Below are positions 35,853-47,984 of a stretch of DNA of 64,000 nt, piece after piece; positions within the stretch are counted from its first letter, which is position 1; every line of letters begins with the position of its first letter. The stretch is from Lyophyllum atratum (taxonomy: Eukaryota; Basidiomycota; Agaricomycetes; Agaricales; Lyophyllaceae). The notes below the pieces were generated by a model that searched no databases, had not been told where the DNA came from, and saw only the letters and a list, made by a program, of their open reading frames with translations. The position numbers and the translations under genes are program-made. Location: positions 124,001 to 188,000 of the forward strand of contig JACGCN010000048.1 of assembly GCA_014905825.1 (NCBI GenBank), given 5' to 3'.

Positions 35853-37425
35853 GTTGTGGGTCGAGCCACTGGAGATTGGTCAGTAATGTAGGTGGTGGTT
35901 GAGTCACAAATTGGTAGTGGAGTTTGATCAGAGGGGAAGAGTAAAACAAAGGTCCAACTGGGCGTCGTCCAAAGTGGCGTTGGCTTTGTCAGCTCCGCCG
36001 TAGCTTGCGTGAGCGTCTCGGCGGCTCGGCCCTCGGCACCACGGCGCAGCCACGTTCCATCACTTTCTCTCATCTTCCACCATCCTCCGCTATATCTCCA
36101 CCGACTGCGGCCCTGCGGCCCTCCACGTAGTGACCTCTTTTGGAAGAGCAATCTCTCCAATGCCATCCCCCTCACCAAAGCAACGTCGTCTTGGCCTTGC
36201 AGCCAAAGGCGTGTTCAGCACGGTCGTACAGCCACGTTTTACCTCGTAGTCAACGCGGTATTCCACCATCTTCGTTCAATCATTCATTACAAGTCGGACC
36301 AACTCGGACACCACATTTGGCCACTTCTCGTTGACTGGCGCCAATGCGAGCTACAGCTGATTAGCTATATCTGGGTGTCTTCGCGGACTGTAACGCCCCC
36401 TTTACACGTTTGTTTTCGGGACCTTAGACCTCCCGCCTGCTTGACTAAGATCCCCCCCATGAGGAGCGGTCTTAACGTATCCACATGTTTTGACAAGCGG
36501 ATGCGTTCCTATCTAGTCGTTTTCGTATCGCTAGCGTACCCTGCGCGCTTCTTCACCGCCGGTACACCGGACTTGAACCTAATCATTGAATAAATGATAC
36601 GGTGTAGTAGGTACCCCTATTAACTGAGGGCTTCCATCACCTCGTCGTCGACAATATGACAGGCTGACAACAAAACTTCGGTCATCATCTCTCTGCTCTG
36701 CTGAACACAATTCTGAGGCCTTCCAGTCTAACTCGACTAGCATATCGCCCCAACCCTCCCAAGGTGATGGATATCTCCATTCCGTACATCAATGCGCCGC
36801 AGCTCTGATCGAGGATAATCAAGCTCACTATGGTTTCGCCGAGAACTCCTTGTACGTACGAGTTAGATCTCACAATCGTCGACGCTCTGAGCTGGTCTAT
36901 CTCTCCCCCAGCCATCGTTCCTCTAGACAGTGAACAGCATGTCCTTATCGCCATCAAAATATGATTCCAACTTGGAGCACCCGTCGCTTCACCTGGAATA
37001 ATAACAGAAGCGTCGCTCGGTGTTGCGATTCATGACCCATCTGCCATCGACCCACAACTTGAACTGAAGCATCTTTCCGGAGACCCCCGCCCATACGCCA
37101 ACTTGACATCTCCGAGTCCTCCAAAGCATAATTGCTCCTAATCGCCTACTTAAATCCCTCAGCCGATTCGCGAAACTCCTAGCGCGCTACCACTCGCTAT
37201 GACCCTGTCCTCTATATGGTTCCGGGTACCTGCGTCCCACAGAAAACATTCGGACCGACGGCCCCACAAGCAAACGCCCCCTCAGCAGTGCGGGGCAACT
37301 GGCAAAATTCCCGGCTGTCCGATCAAATTAACTTTTACCTCACCTGCTTGTCCTGGCAAGATCCGCGACACCAAATACCTATAATAACCTGTCCTGAAAT
37401 GAACGTCCAACCCTCCTGAGCTGCC
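35853..37425. other. divergent promoter region of the bZIP and F-box genes
   Basis: About 1.57 kb. The bZIP-proximal part (35860-36180) carries several short minus-strand frames that could be upstream ORFs if the leader is long. At 36640-36960 there is a coding-like patch on both strands that I could not assign. Confidence 0.4.
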
Positions 37426-38659
37426 ATGGCCCTACTCCCGCTCGAACTACTGCAGCTCATCCTCGAAAACCTCCACAGCCATCACGAAGACCTTAAATCT
37501 TGCACCCTGGTCTCCCGCGCCTGGTTAGCATCCTCCCAAACCCGCCTCTTCGACACCATCATCATAGAGAATCGGAGCCAATGTCACTATCTATATAAGC
37601 ATCTCGTACGCTGGCCACACATAACACCATACATCCACCACCTCTCGATACGCATCTCCTGCTCCCCCGACCGTAAACCAGAGCCACAGACCTTGCTCCT
37701 TCTGACACACCTCCAAAGTCTATCACTCTATCTCGACTGGCAAAAAATCACTCCCGAACTCCGCGACGCCCTTATCATAACCCTCCAACGTCCTATGCTC
37801 ACCACGCTGCTCATCCACCGAAGCTTTTTCGACTGGGATGGCGATCTCCCCAATATCCTGAGACACAGTGTCAACTTGAAGCGCCTATCGCTATCGGGAA
37901 TACTCTGCATGAGGCAGGACTCGGGCACAGATGCAGTCCAGCAAAAGACACGCATCGATGACTTGACTATATCTCCAGAATACAACAGCAGCTCCGCGCT
38001 CTCCGAATGGATTATCAACCCCCACTGCAGCCTCGACCTATCCGCCCTCCGCTCGGTGCACATAACAGACTGCGATCGCTTCAACCAGGGTCTCCCTTCC
38101 TGTATCCTCAAGCTCGCCGGAAGCTCCCTCACGCGGTTCTCGTTCAAGTCCACCGCAAGGCGTTCGTTCCTTTAGGCTCCTTGGTTTTTTTATCGCTAAT
38201 CGACTGTTTACAGTGTCGCGGGAGTGGAGAAACAGCACCGTCGAGATAGACTTCTCCAACAACCCTTCATTACGTTACCTCGCCTTTTCTTTCCCAATCG
38301 ACACCATCACCAAACTCGGCGTTGGCCCGCCAGAATGGTTAGAGAGGGCCCTCGCGACACTCGCACCTGGGACATACCTTGAAAAGATCCAATTGTCTTT
38401 CCTCGTTCCTGCGCACGATCTGAATGCGCACGCGGAGATCCCAAGCTGGGACTACAGCGCGTGGCGGCGGCTGGCGTCGATACTGTGTTCGAAGCAGTTG
38501 CCTGTCTTGCGCCACGTAAATGTGGTATTTGCATATGATGTTGCGAAGAACGTGCATTTGGGACTCAATGTGCTTAAGGAAAAGGCGGAACGGGAGATGG
38601 GGGAGTTGAGCTCGATGGTGGACTTTGGGATCGAAGGTAGGCACGTGGAGGAGCTTTGA
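37426..38659 (+). CDS. F-box protein, 393 residues
   Basis: Two exons, 37426-38161 and 38214-38659, with a 52-bp GTTCGT...TTACAG intron. The N-terminus MALLPLELLQLILENLHSHH then LKSCTLVSRAWLASSQTRLF is a typical basidiomycete F-box (Pro-x-Glu-hydrophobic start, CxLVSRxW, LF ending), which binds Skp1 in an SCF ubiquitin ligase. The rest has irregular LRR-like strands (LQSLSLYLDW, SLSGIL, LRYLAFSFP) that would choose substrates. Agaricomycetes carry large, fast-changing families of these, so the specific target cannot be inferred. Confidence 0.75.
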
Positions 38660-39119
38660 AGTTCCTGTGGCGGTGGGTCGCACCCTATTTGTAAGGTTAC
38701 TTGCTACATTAAGTCACCTTGTTTTGCGCTATTTATGATTATTGAGAAGGTGCTTTTTCACGGAAAAGAGCAAAAGGGACAAGAACAGACTTGAATAGAT
38801 CGTGACAATGTGTAAAGGATAATAACGATGTTCTAAGGTTGCAATATTGTTCCCGGGCCGCTGGCCTTGAGAGCGGCTATTTGGCAACTTTGCTTCAGAT
38901 AAACAGTGATACACGTCATCATTGTGACCGTTTTCCAACCATCTTCCTAATTCAGATTGGAGGTGCTTCTTAGCGTCCTCTGACTCCCTGTGTATCTTCC
39001 TTGTTCGCAAGTTCAGCTCTAGGACTACTATTCCTATAGCATTATCGCTTGTCCTCTGCTGCCACACTCGGATTCGTGTCGGTCTTCCACTTCAAGATTA
39101 AAGTCGGTGGCCCTCATTA
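38660..39119. other. intergenic
   Basis: Short AT-richer spacer between the F-box gene and the RUS1-like gene. Nothing else was recognised. Confidence 0.4.
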
Positions 39120-40901
39120 ATGGACAGCAATTGTATAGTTGTCGAAAAAGATGACGCAGGGCGTCATCGCAGAACTTTCGTAACGCATAATCAGGTGCGT
39201 ATTTTCAGCACCCGTGCTATACAGAATGACAAATCTAGAAGCAGATTCAAGTGGTATCGGACCCGACCGTGAATACAAGCAAACGCCATGTAATGGATTT
39301 TCTTACGAAGGTCTTCCTTCCTTCAGGTTACCCAAATACTGTGTCACCAGGCAAGTCTTCGCCTATCAGCTATTTTGACATACTCAAGGAAAGGACAATC
39401 AGATTATCTTCAGTGCGTCTATCGACTGAATCTTGATTGACGTCCAGCAAACAAAGAAATCAGGTATCAGGTTCTCAATGCTTTACAAGCGTTTTGTAAC
39501 TCGTTGGCAGGGCTTCTATCCTCCAGAGCTGTGCTTGAAGGTAGGTCTTGACTCTTGCACGGAAATTCACGTTCCTCTGTTGAACTTTGCCAGGCTTCGG
39601 TGTCGGTGATCCGTCGGCTACGGCTACACATGCACTACTTCTAACTGTCATGCAAGACGTTTGCAACCGCCTCACAAGTCAGTCGCATGCCCCTACAACT
39701 ATCGCAAGTCCTGGAAGTCGTTTCGCAAATCTCTGACGACACTGTTTAGCCATACTCGGCGCGTACGTGTTCGGGTCATCACTCGTCCCAGAAGCTAAGA
39801 CCTATCGTTTTCTTGCGGATGTTCTCAACGACGCCGCTATCATCCTGGACACTTTATCCCCTGCGCTCAACTCCCCGTCTTTCCCGCTATATGTACCAGG
39901 TCTTCGAGTCGGTGCGCTATGTTTAAGTGCGTCATTCAAGGCTTTGTGTGGCCTTGTTGCTGGCGGCTCGAAGGCCGCCATAACTCTCCACTTCGCGACA
40001 CCGGTGAACGGGAATGGTGATGTCGGAGACCTGAACGCTAAGGACTCAAGTAAAGAGACTGTTCTTTCTCTCCTGGGCGTCCTAGTAAGAAATGATCCTT
40101 TACGATATGTATTGTCATTTTATTGACGAACGATGTTGACTTTAGCTTGGCACGCTTATTGTACCCCATCTAGACACGCCGGCACTCACTTATGGTACAT
40201 TATTCCTTCTGGTGGGACTACATCTTGCCATCAACTACCTCGGAGTGCGCGGCCTCGAATTGCGCTCCCTGAACCGACAGCGAGCGGGAATAGCCTGGAG
40301 CAAGTATCGCTTGTCAGGCGGTACCAAGGTACCATCGCCTGCTGAGGTGTCAAAGGTTGAGAAAGTTCTCGGAAGGGCTGATGTTTTCCGCAACGACACC
40401 GGACGTATTATCGGACGTTGCACCATCGGCTCTTATTTTTCCGACGTCTTCCCTGATCATTTCCCTGCACGCTTGTTGGGTATGTTTGAACAGGAGCGGT
40501 ACCTTTTGTGGGGTAGCCATCAATCTATATACCGATCCTCTAATCGTAACAGCCAGGACGCTCGAGATGGTCCCATCCACCTCCATATACTACTCAAAGA
40601 AGGTTATAGCGGGGCGGACCAGCTCAAAGCGTGGACCCATGCGGCCGACCTTTGCAGGACGCTGGCGACTGACCTTCCGACTCAGAGGAACGGAGAGCAG
40701 GATGCCAAGGATGACACATTGTCACTCATCCATATCACTCTTGAGAAGTCTACGCAGGACTTTCCAGGCTTCATCAAAGGCCTGCATGGCGCGGGATGGA
40801 ATACGGACGAATTCCTCCTCCTGGCGGGTTTGCCGAAGGCGGTTTTGGCAGGCATAGAACCGAGAGACGGGGTCGATGCAGAAGACAAGAAGATTCGTTA
40901 A
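39120..40901 (+). CDS. RUS1/DUF647 family membrane protein
   Basis: Starts MDSNCIVVEKDDAGRHRRTF (39120-39194). Later exons give FLTKVFLPSGYPNTVSP, YQVLNALQAFCNSLAGLLSS with RAVLEGFGVGDPSATATHA, FLADVLNDAAIILDTLSP, LNAKDSSKETVLSLLGVL and LHLAINYLGVRGLELRSLNR. This order (LP.GYP..V...Y, Q.F...L.G.LS..A.L.G.GVG...A, ADV.ND.A, AKD.S.ET..NL.G, N...V..L.L..LN..R) is diagnostic of the Root-UVB-Sensitive / DUF647 family, which is conserved in plants, fungi and animals. Its molecular role in fungi is not settled. The C-terminal part (about 40340-40900) is soluble. One intron (39351-39447) appears to use a GC donor (GCAAGT). The gene ends at 40901. Confidence 0.82.
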
Positions 40902-43200
40902 TTCCTTGTCGCGTCCCTGCCATGCTTCCCCTCATGATACCACTTCCTCGCTAACTATTTGACTACTTCACCCGAAGATGGCATGGCATACATATTATGT
41001 ATTGGGTGTCGCTCATCAGGGCTAATCAGTTTCCATTGACGATGGCCATCCCGCGAACAACTTTTTAGACTTTCCCCGCACAAACGACGACAACCTGGGG
41101 TATTGCTTCGATAATGGACGTTGCTTCGAGCCCCTGTGCACCTCCACAAGCTGGGATGTGAGTGTTCCATTCTTGCTCCCGGCCCTCGGGCCATGACAGC
41201 TATTTTAGTCAAGGTCCGTGATATCCTTGTTTGTCCTGCCATGAGCAGCCGCTGAGATTTTGAGTGTTTCATTTCGTTTAACGATGTTGTCAACGTTTGC
41301 ATGACCATGCGGACCGATGTTATTCTTATGCAGGCGACTCTTCAGATGAAATTTCCGGCATTCGAGAACGATCTGCCTTTTGCGAAGGACAAGCACTCGC
41401 GTGTTTTGTAGAGGAACTCTCTCCTCCGTGGTGTGCGGGACTGGAGGCTGAAGATCGTTACCACATACTCTTCATAGAGTGCAAGCGATTTCCGCGCTCG
41501 CATTTGACCGCATGCTCTCAATGATGATCAGCAGTCTTCTCTGCGTCTATGTGCCTTCTTCTTCCGTGTTATGATCAACCTCTTTCTACGGCCTGGATCT
41601 CATGATCACTCCCTTGTCCGAGCCCTAGCCATGTATTTCATCCAATCGCGGCCCACTCGCTCCAAAAAAGCACCCTTGATGCCTGTAACAAGTCGGGCAA
41701 ACCATGATTGGAGGCAACTCATGTATGGATAAACTTCGCGGCATCCTATCTGTACTTACAAGCACCTTCCACTGAGTTTCGGCCTATCGATCTCCTCAGG
41801 CGGTAGTCAGGGACATTTCATCCGAGCAGGCCGAGCGAATATCTCTCAAATCCTTGGGCTTTGTCATGGTCAGACCATGCTAAGTAGCGACGCACCGGGT
41901 CGCTCATATCTCCGTTGTGTTCAACATACACATGCTAGGATATAGCTTACCGGGCCCGAAATCAGCGCGTCAAGCGTACTTCTGTCCTTATGTCCGAGCG
42001 CCCAATGGACAAACCTTCGCGATCTGGCCAGAGTCAAATAAATCTCATCATCGACACTACTCTCCTCCTCACAAACGCCTCACTATTTCAAATTCGCTAT
42101 GGTATCATCCGATAACAGTGGATGATAGCCCAGACGGTAAACGTCTCGCTCCGCGCTGCTGAGCGTGGAGGAGATCCGGGAGCGAGTGAGATTAATGACT
42201 TGGCGGACGGAAGAAGATCCTCATTATCGTTTTATGGTTTGTGCTGATCTCGCGCTGCAAAAGCTTGTTAGCATGCTCCGCACATAAGGTCTCTTATTTC
42301 CATATTCCACGCTTGAATCCAAACGCCATCCTCTCGGGTCCCAGGTTCTCACCCCTCGGTCTCAACTCTCAAGTTCATCCTTCCATCATGTCCACCTGGC
42401 TCTTTCTGCGTCCTATCTTCTCCGGTCCTCACAAGGTCGGGTCGCACCTCCATCTGGATCGCTGCGCAGCTTCTCGCTCGCGATCAGGACCCTGGATACT
42501 CCTGATCACTCTCACAATTGTCTATCGTTGATGGTTGAGTTTTATTTCCCCGCATTCCCGCTTACACGTCCAGGACATTCTCATCATGACAGACGTTTCC
42601 TGCGTCTTTACCAGTGGTCTTGGGGATTCCTTGGCTCTGGTTTCTTCCCTACTTTGGTTCGCTCCGGCCCGACCTGTTATCCCCCTCTTCGCGTACTCCG
42701 AAATGGCCGCGACTTATCTGGTACACCCTTCGTGACCGGACAGTCCTGGTATCCGGCGAGACCGAGTGTCATATAGCACCTCTCGTCGTCGATTCCGACA
42801 TGCGATTTCTGGGTCCCTAGCCTACTAGCCCTCGGTTCCTAGATCAGATGGTACAATCAACCACCGGTGTTCACGCTAATCCTTGATGGCACGTCTGCTG
42901 ACACCTATGCTGTGTCGCCCGTAAATTAAAGCACACCTCCAACCACCTCCATGCTCTACTTCTCTAAATTTACACATATAAAAGTCATGACACTGGCTAT
43001 ACGTCAATGTTGCTGCCCGCTGACTAAAATATGGAATCCCAGCATGGTCGAGGCTACTTCCTCGAACATTTAGATTCATGAATTGACTTGCCTCTGATCT
43101 CCACGATGTCGTGTCTTCCGCCAATTCCTCGGTCTTCCTGATGCTGGCAACCGTGGTATCCATTGAAATACTTTCCGCACAACTTCTAGAAGGTACGCCA
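40902..43200. other. gene-poor interval
   Basis: About 2.3 kb with many short frames and no intact gene. A frame at 41340-41524 has a Cys/His ending reminiscent of non-LTR reverse-transcriptase tails and is listed separately. Coding-like pieces at 42240-42800 switch frame repeatedly, as in decayed sequence. Confidence 0.4.
41340..41524 (+). mobile_element. possible remnant of a non-LTR retrotransposon 3' end
   Basis: The frame reads CAGLEAEDRYHILFIECKRF, a C-x8-H-x5-C pattern like the short Cys/His tail after RNase H in some fungal non-LTR elements. It is followed one frame off by FFFRVMINLFLRPGSHDHSL. Reverse transcriptase motifs (F.DD) were not found, so only a scrap remains if this is right. 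The resemblance is weak. Confidence 0.18.
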
Positions 43201-43339
43201 CACACCCTGCATGCACCCTGTGTCTCCCCCCCGCTGCGGAGATTTGCGCATATGGACACAGACGCGAACCTGGGTCCCGTGCTACACTGTGCCATCTGGA
43301 AGGGCCACCGATCAACGGCGAAAGAAAGAGAGTTCGCGT

Positions 43340-43690
43340 CCTGAGTCTTCGGGTGGTCCCGATTCAGCGTACCTCCTGCGTTTCCTTGAGTGTTGCGCCA
43401 GTATGGGATCGTCTTGTCTCTCAGGACCTCTCAGGACCCCATCAGAAGGAAAGAGGCGTTGCATCCTTTGTCCTTGGACGACCCCGTTTGGTTTCATCCT
43501 CGTGTTTCCTCGAGGGCTGCGCCAATATGGGATCGTCATCGTGCTCGGAAGCCTGGACGAGATCGCCGCCCTCACATGTCGAACCGAAATAAAGATAAAG
43601 ATGCGTTGCACCGGCTTCCTGGGCGGCCTATTCAGCACAACTGTTGTGCTTTCTCGACGGCTATGCCAGTATGGAATCATGCCCGTGTTT
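43340..43690. repeat. diverged tandem repeat, three copies
   Basis: Three copies of a roughly 75-bp sequence are centred on GCGCCAGTATGGGATCGTC (about 43395), GCGCCAATATGGGATCGTC (43519) and ATGCCAGTATGGAATCATG (43663). The first two are 124 bp apart, the third 144 bp further. The similarity reaches about 45 bp upstream of each core. A weaker fourth copy may lie near 43010-43040. The strand and function are unknown. Confidence 0.55.
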
Positions 43691-45240
43691 AGAAAGAGGT
43701 GACTGGGATGTCAGTATGCCTCCCATCTCGGCGAACATCCTATGTTTCCTCAATTGCTGGACTTGATATGTACAGCTGAGTTGCGATCGCCCCCCTTGGG
43801 TGCTTCAGTGTCCCTCGCCTGGGCCATATATTGTGGCCTCCGCCGCCTCCGGGACCCGTTCCTAAGCTGCCAAACGTCTAGTCAAGCCTCGAAACACTTC
43901 AAAAACTCAGAAGGATCATCCAACTTACGAGATCCCTCACCGAGAGCCCGCGGAACAAAGTGACGTACACCTCCTTCATGATCAGCTATCACCGAGTCCT
44001 CATTCAAACCTAACCCGGCACCCAAGTTCTAATGCCCACTCGACACCCTTCGAACCATGTGGTGCAGCACTCGCAAGTCTGACACAACTCCGAACCAGTC
44101 CTAGTCCCCCCTCCGCCGCTTCCTGGATTCGCAAACATAGCAAACAAACACAGAGCCCCAGATCCACATGGCACATTTCCTGCCGCCTATCATTTTCCTT
44201 TTCAATCTCAATTCCAAGCTTCCAGCCCTGCTCTTTTAGCGTAAACCCAAAATTGCGCCATCCTCGTCCGAGAGGGCCGAAGCAGCGCACGCTGCCGGTT
44301 GTATAGTCGTGCTTTTTATCTCCTTCTCCCGAGGCACAGGCATGTGAAGTATCTCATCTGTTCCCATGTACCCGTAGGGCATGTCATCGTCGTCTGGTCA
44401 TTCCATCAATGGTGCGTTCTTGAACGTCGACGTCAGAATTAATATTGTTCTGGAGTATCCGCTTCTACGTGACCACCTGTACCCCAACACGCCCCCGCCT
44501 CAACCGTTCCGTGACAATACATGCATGCATTCGAATTTCTGCATTTCACAACAAAAGAAAAAAAAACGTATACTGTACACGTTACACAGGTATAGGTATT
44601 GTGAATTTAAGTAAGCGAAGATCACATATATCGAGCAGCAGCGGCTCTTCCTCCTCCTCGTCATCAAACATCAAATAAAAAGAGAAAGCGCGAAGTGGCA
44701 CGACGAGAAGATCGAAGAAAAAGAAACTCCTGAGTCGGGGAGGGCAACATATATGCAGCGAACAAGAAGGGGAAGGCAGCGGAACAGGCATCCAAGTCGG
44801 AGCCCGAGCCTGGGCCTGAGCCCGAGATATATATACAGCAAGAAGGACGAAGAGAAAGGGGCATACAATGGCACAGGAAATCAAAAGCGAAGAGCGAAGA
44901 ACATTAACCAGGGCCGAAAGTGGAATGGCATTTTGGAGGACGGGCTCGCGGGGCGGGGCGGGTGATCGTGTTCTAGGGTGGGGTGGTATGCGTGTGTGTG
45001 GGAGGGGGGCGGGGGATAATCAGCGACAAGAGAGTCGGGAGGCATGGGAGGGACGGGAGGGCAAATCAGCATATACACGGGGCTGGGCGGCGGGCGGGAA
45101 GGGCGAATAAGTTAGCATCAGCGTTGTGGTTTGACGCTTCGAGGTTCGTTCATGAGGAGGGGGTTGTCGTGGGTCGTCGCATGTCCATGTATAGGACAAG
45201 AACGTGCAGTGCAGCGCGCATACATCGAGCGCGCCTCGAA
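43691..45240. other. gene-poor interval and 3' flank of the bHLH gene
   Basis: No gene was recognised. The part from about 44560 to 45120 is purine/CT-biased low-complexity sequence and lies beyond the stop codon of the minus-strand bHLH gene. Confidence 0.4.
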
Positions 45241-47507
45241 TCACAGCATCATCATCTCCTCCGCCGGTGCTCCCTCCTCCTTCACCGCGGCCGACGAGCC
45301 CTTCTTCCTCCCCTTCCCAGGACTCGTCTTCCCCACCCCATTAACCCCCCTCGTCCGTCCCCTTCCCTGCTGTGCCTCCTCCTCCCCCTCCTCCACATCC
45401 ATCACATCCCCCTCGACCTCCTCCTCCTCCTCCCTCCTCCTCCCCTCCTCCTCCTCCCCCTCTCCCTCCGGCATACTCGGCAACCCAAAGAAGTTTGAAG
45501 AACCGCCACCACCATACCCCCCTCCTCCTCCATACCCTCCCATCATCCCCCCCATCCCCAATCCCATCCCGATCTCGCCACCACCACCACCCCCTCCTCC
45601 TCCTGCACCCTCCTCCTCCCCCCCAACACCAGGATTCCCCCCAGCCCGCCACTCCTTAAGCTCCGACTCCAATTCCCTATTCCGCGCCCCCTGCGCCTCC
45701 ACAAGCTGCTGCAAGTACCGGATATACTCCACGCTTTTCCGCAGTATCATCCCCTTGTTCGCCTTCACGATGCCCAGGCCCTCCGCCGTCGCCGCTGCGT
45801 TCGCATTCGCAGCGACAGTACCAGGCGCCTCGGGCGTACCCCCGCCCGAGTTCGAGTTGGCGTCGCCTCCGGAGGGATCCTTCTTCCAATCGAGGGGGGA
45901 GGAGGGGTCGTCGGTGGGGGTGCCGACGTGCGGCTGGGGGTTGGATATTGTTGGTGAGGCGGGGTTGCCGGAGGCGTTGCCAGTGGGTGTGCCTGTAAAA
46001 GCAGTGTCAGATATGTGTGGTTATATGCGCATGACGAAGGGAGCCCCCAGATCAGTCGCGAATCACATGAAAAACACGACCCTCAGACGAGATAAAACGA
46101 CTGACCTCCGACATCCAACAAACACTCCGGAATCAGCGTCGCAAGCTCACTAATCTTCTCATTAATATTATCTCTCCGTCTCCTCTCAACCGCATTATGG
46201 CTCTCCCTCCTCCTTCTCCTCTTCTCGTTCGCCAACAACGTCTGCTTGTCCGATGCACCGTTCGCACCGCTGCCACCAGTGCTGCTCGAGTTTCCAGCAC
46301 CACCAGAAGCCGCAGACGGGCGCTCGGTAGGGAGGGTCGGGATGGTGGGGATAGCGAGGTTGGTGTGGATGTTCGGGAGCGAGTGCGGTGAATTGCTCAG
46401 GCCGTGGCCGTGCCCGTGGAGATAAGGCTGGTGTGCTTGGTGCGGGTGGTGCATGTTATGCAGGGCCGAGACGGGCGGGAGGTGGAGGCCGTTGGGTGTA
46501 TGCGTCTCCGGCGGGGGCGAGAGTGAAAACGGTGAGTACTGGTTCTGCGCCTGCTGTTGTGTGGAGGGTGTCGATGCAGGGAGGCTGGGAGATGCGTTGG
46601 AGTGGGAGGAGAGCGAATGCGAGAGGTGGTGCGAGGAGGAGAGCGAGTGGGAGTGCATGTGCGGCGAGGCCATTGCGTGCGAGTGGTGCGAATTGAGCGA
46701 GTCCGGGGTCGGGAGCGAGTATTCCGAGGCGCTGGACTCGGTCAGTTAGGGGGCTTGCAGGGACAGGGGGTATGCTTACGTAGAGTGCCCGGGCATGAAC
46801 CAGCCTGCCGCACCATTCCCGTTGGCGTTTCCGCCGACGGTGGCAGCACGCGAGCGCGGGATGACGATGGCGTGTGGGCGGCCGGGCGGGGGGCTGGTGC
46901 TGCTGACGCTGTTGTTCCTACGGGTGCGGGTGGTGCGAGCTGGGCCGATGCCACCAGCGGTGCCAGAGTTGGCTGTTGCGCCGCCGCTGGAGGGCGGGCG
47001 CGATCTGGATCGGGAGCGCGAGTGGCCTGAGGGATTGGGATGGGAGCCGGATATGGGCGAGGGGGTGTGGCGGGTGAAGTGGTGGAAGGACGAGGGCGGC
47101 GGGTTCTGCGTCTGCGAGTCGTTTTCGTAGCGCAGAGACGAGTTGAGGGCGGGGAGAGTCTGGTTGAAGTGGGGCGGGTAGGACTGGGGATCTGCATTAT
47201 TGGGGGCGGGGGTGGGAGCGGAGATGTCGAAGATGTTGTGTGGGGGGCGATGGTGATAACGATCGTCGGAGTGGGATCGGTCGTGGGAGGGCGGGCCCTG
47301 AATGAGAGAGGCGAGCTCGTCGCTGAAGTCCATGCTGGTGCTGGAGCCGGCTGGGAACTTGCGAAATGGGTCTGGGAGGAAGGGGTTGAAGAGATCAAAG
47401 TTGTGGGGTGGGGGCGGGGTGCTGCTGCTGTCTTGGGGCGGGTGGAAGCCTTCTTGACGGATCTGTGCTTGGGGTTTGTACGACGACGACGAGAAGAACG
47501 ACGACAT
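45241..47507 (-). CDS. bHLH transcription factor, about 701 residues
   Basis: Three exons keep phase: 46780-47507, 46106-46731 and 45241-45992. The N-terminal half is Pro/Ser/His-rich. Exon 2 ends with the basic region and helix 1 (RRRRRESHNAVERRRRDN, INEKISELATLIPECLLDVG): His, Glu and Arg occupy the H-x3-E-R-x-R positions that read an E-box. Exon 3 holds a loop of roughly 60 residues (GTPTGNASG... to NANAAATAEG) before helix 2 (VKANKGMILRKSVEYIRYLQ) and a short Leu-zipper-like extension (LVEAQGARNRELESELKEW). The long loop is characteristic of some fungal bHLH-Zip factors. The C-terminus is Gly-rich, then basic. It is a nuclear dimeric DNA-binding regulator; targets cannot be inferred. Confidence 0.85.
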
Positions 47508-47980
47508 TGAGCAGCAAGCCTGAGCCAAGATGCACACCAACCTGATATAAATAAGATCAATTCAGAGCCACACTCGTCTTCTGGGGTCCCCGCAAACCTT
47601 ATCTCCGGTCCCACGCGACCAGGCACACCGCCCCCACACGTCTGTCCCTGCCGCTCTACTACCCCTTACCCCACACCTAATTATATCACTACGCCCCCTT
47701 CAAGCACCATAATTATATCTCCACCCCATCTCCTCACCGCGGTCGATCTCACTGACGCCTAATTCCAGTATGATGATTATCGCCCAGCGCATCTGACTCT
47801 CGAGCAACGCAACCTTATCCCGCGTTCACCCCGTACTCGTATTCTTATCCCGCCCAGACGCACGTAGTAACCAAATCAGCGTATGCAATACTGTCATCAC
47901 CTTCTCAAGCCCATTAAGCCGTCCAACCCATCGATGGCGCCTCGTCGCCCATTTAGGAGCGTTCGGCCGAGCCGGACCTC
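47508..47980. other. upstream region of the bHLH gene
   Basis: The bHLH promoter should lie here. No further gene was recognised. Confidence 0.35.
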
Positions 47981-47984
47981 TCGT

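Noticed and set aside
45341..45652. Gly/Trp/Arg-rich frames overlapping the bHLH 3' exon
   Set aside because: Out-of-frame readings of a CTCC-rich exon; the in-phase bHLH reading explains the region.
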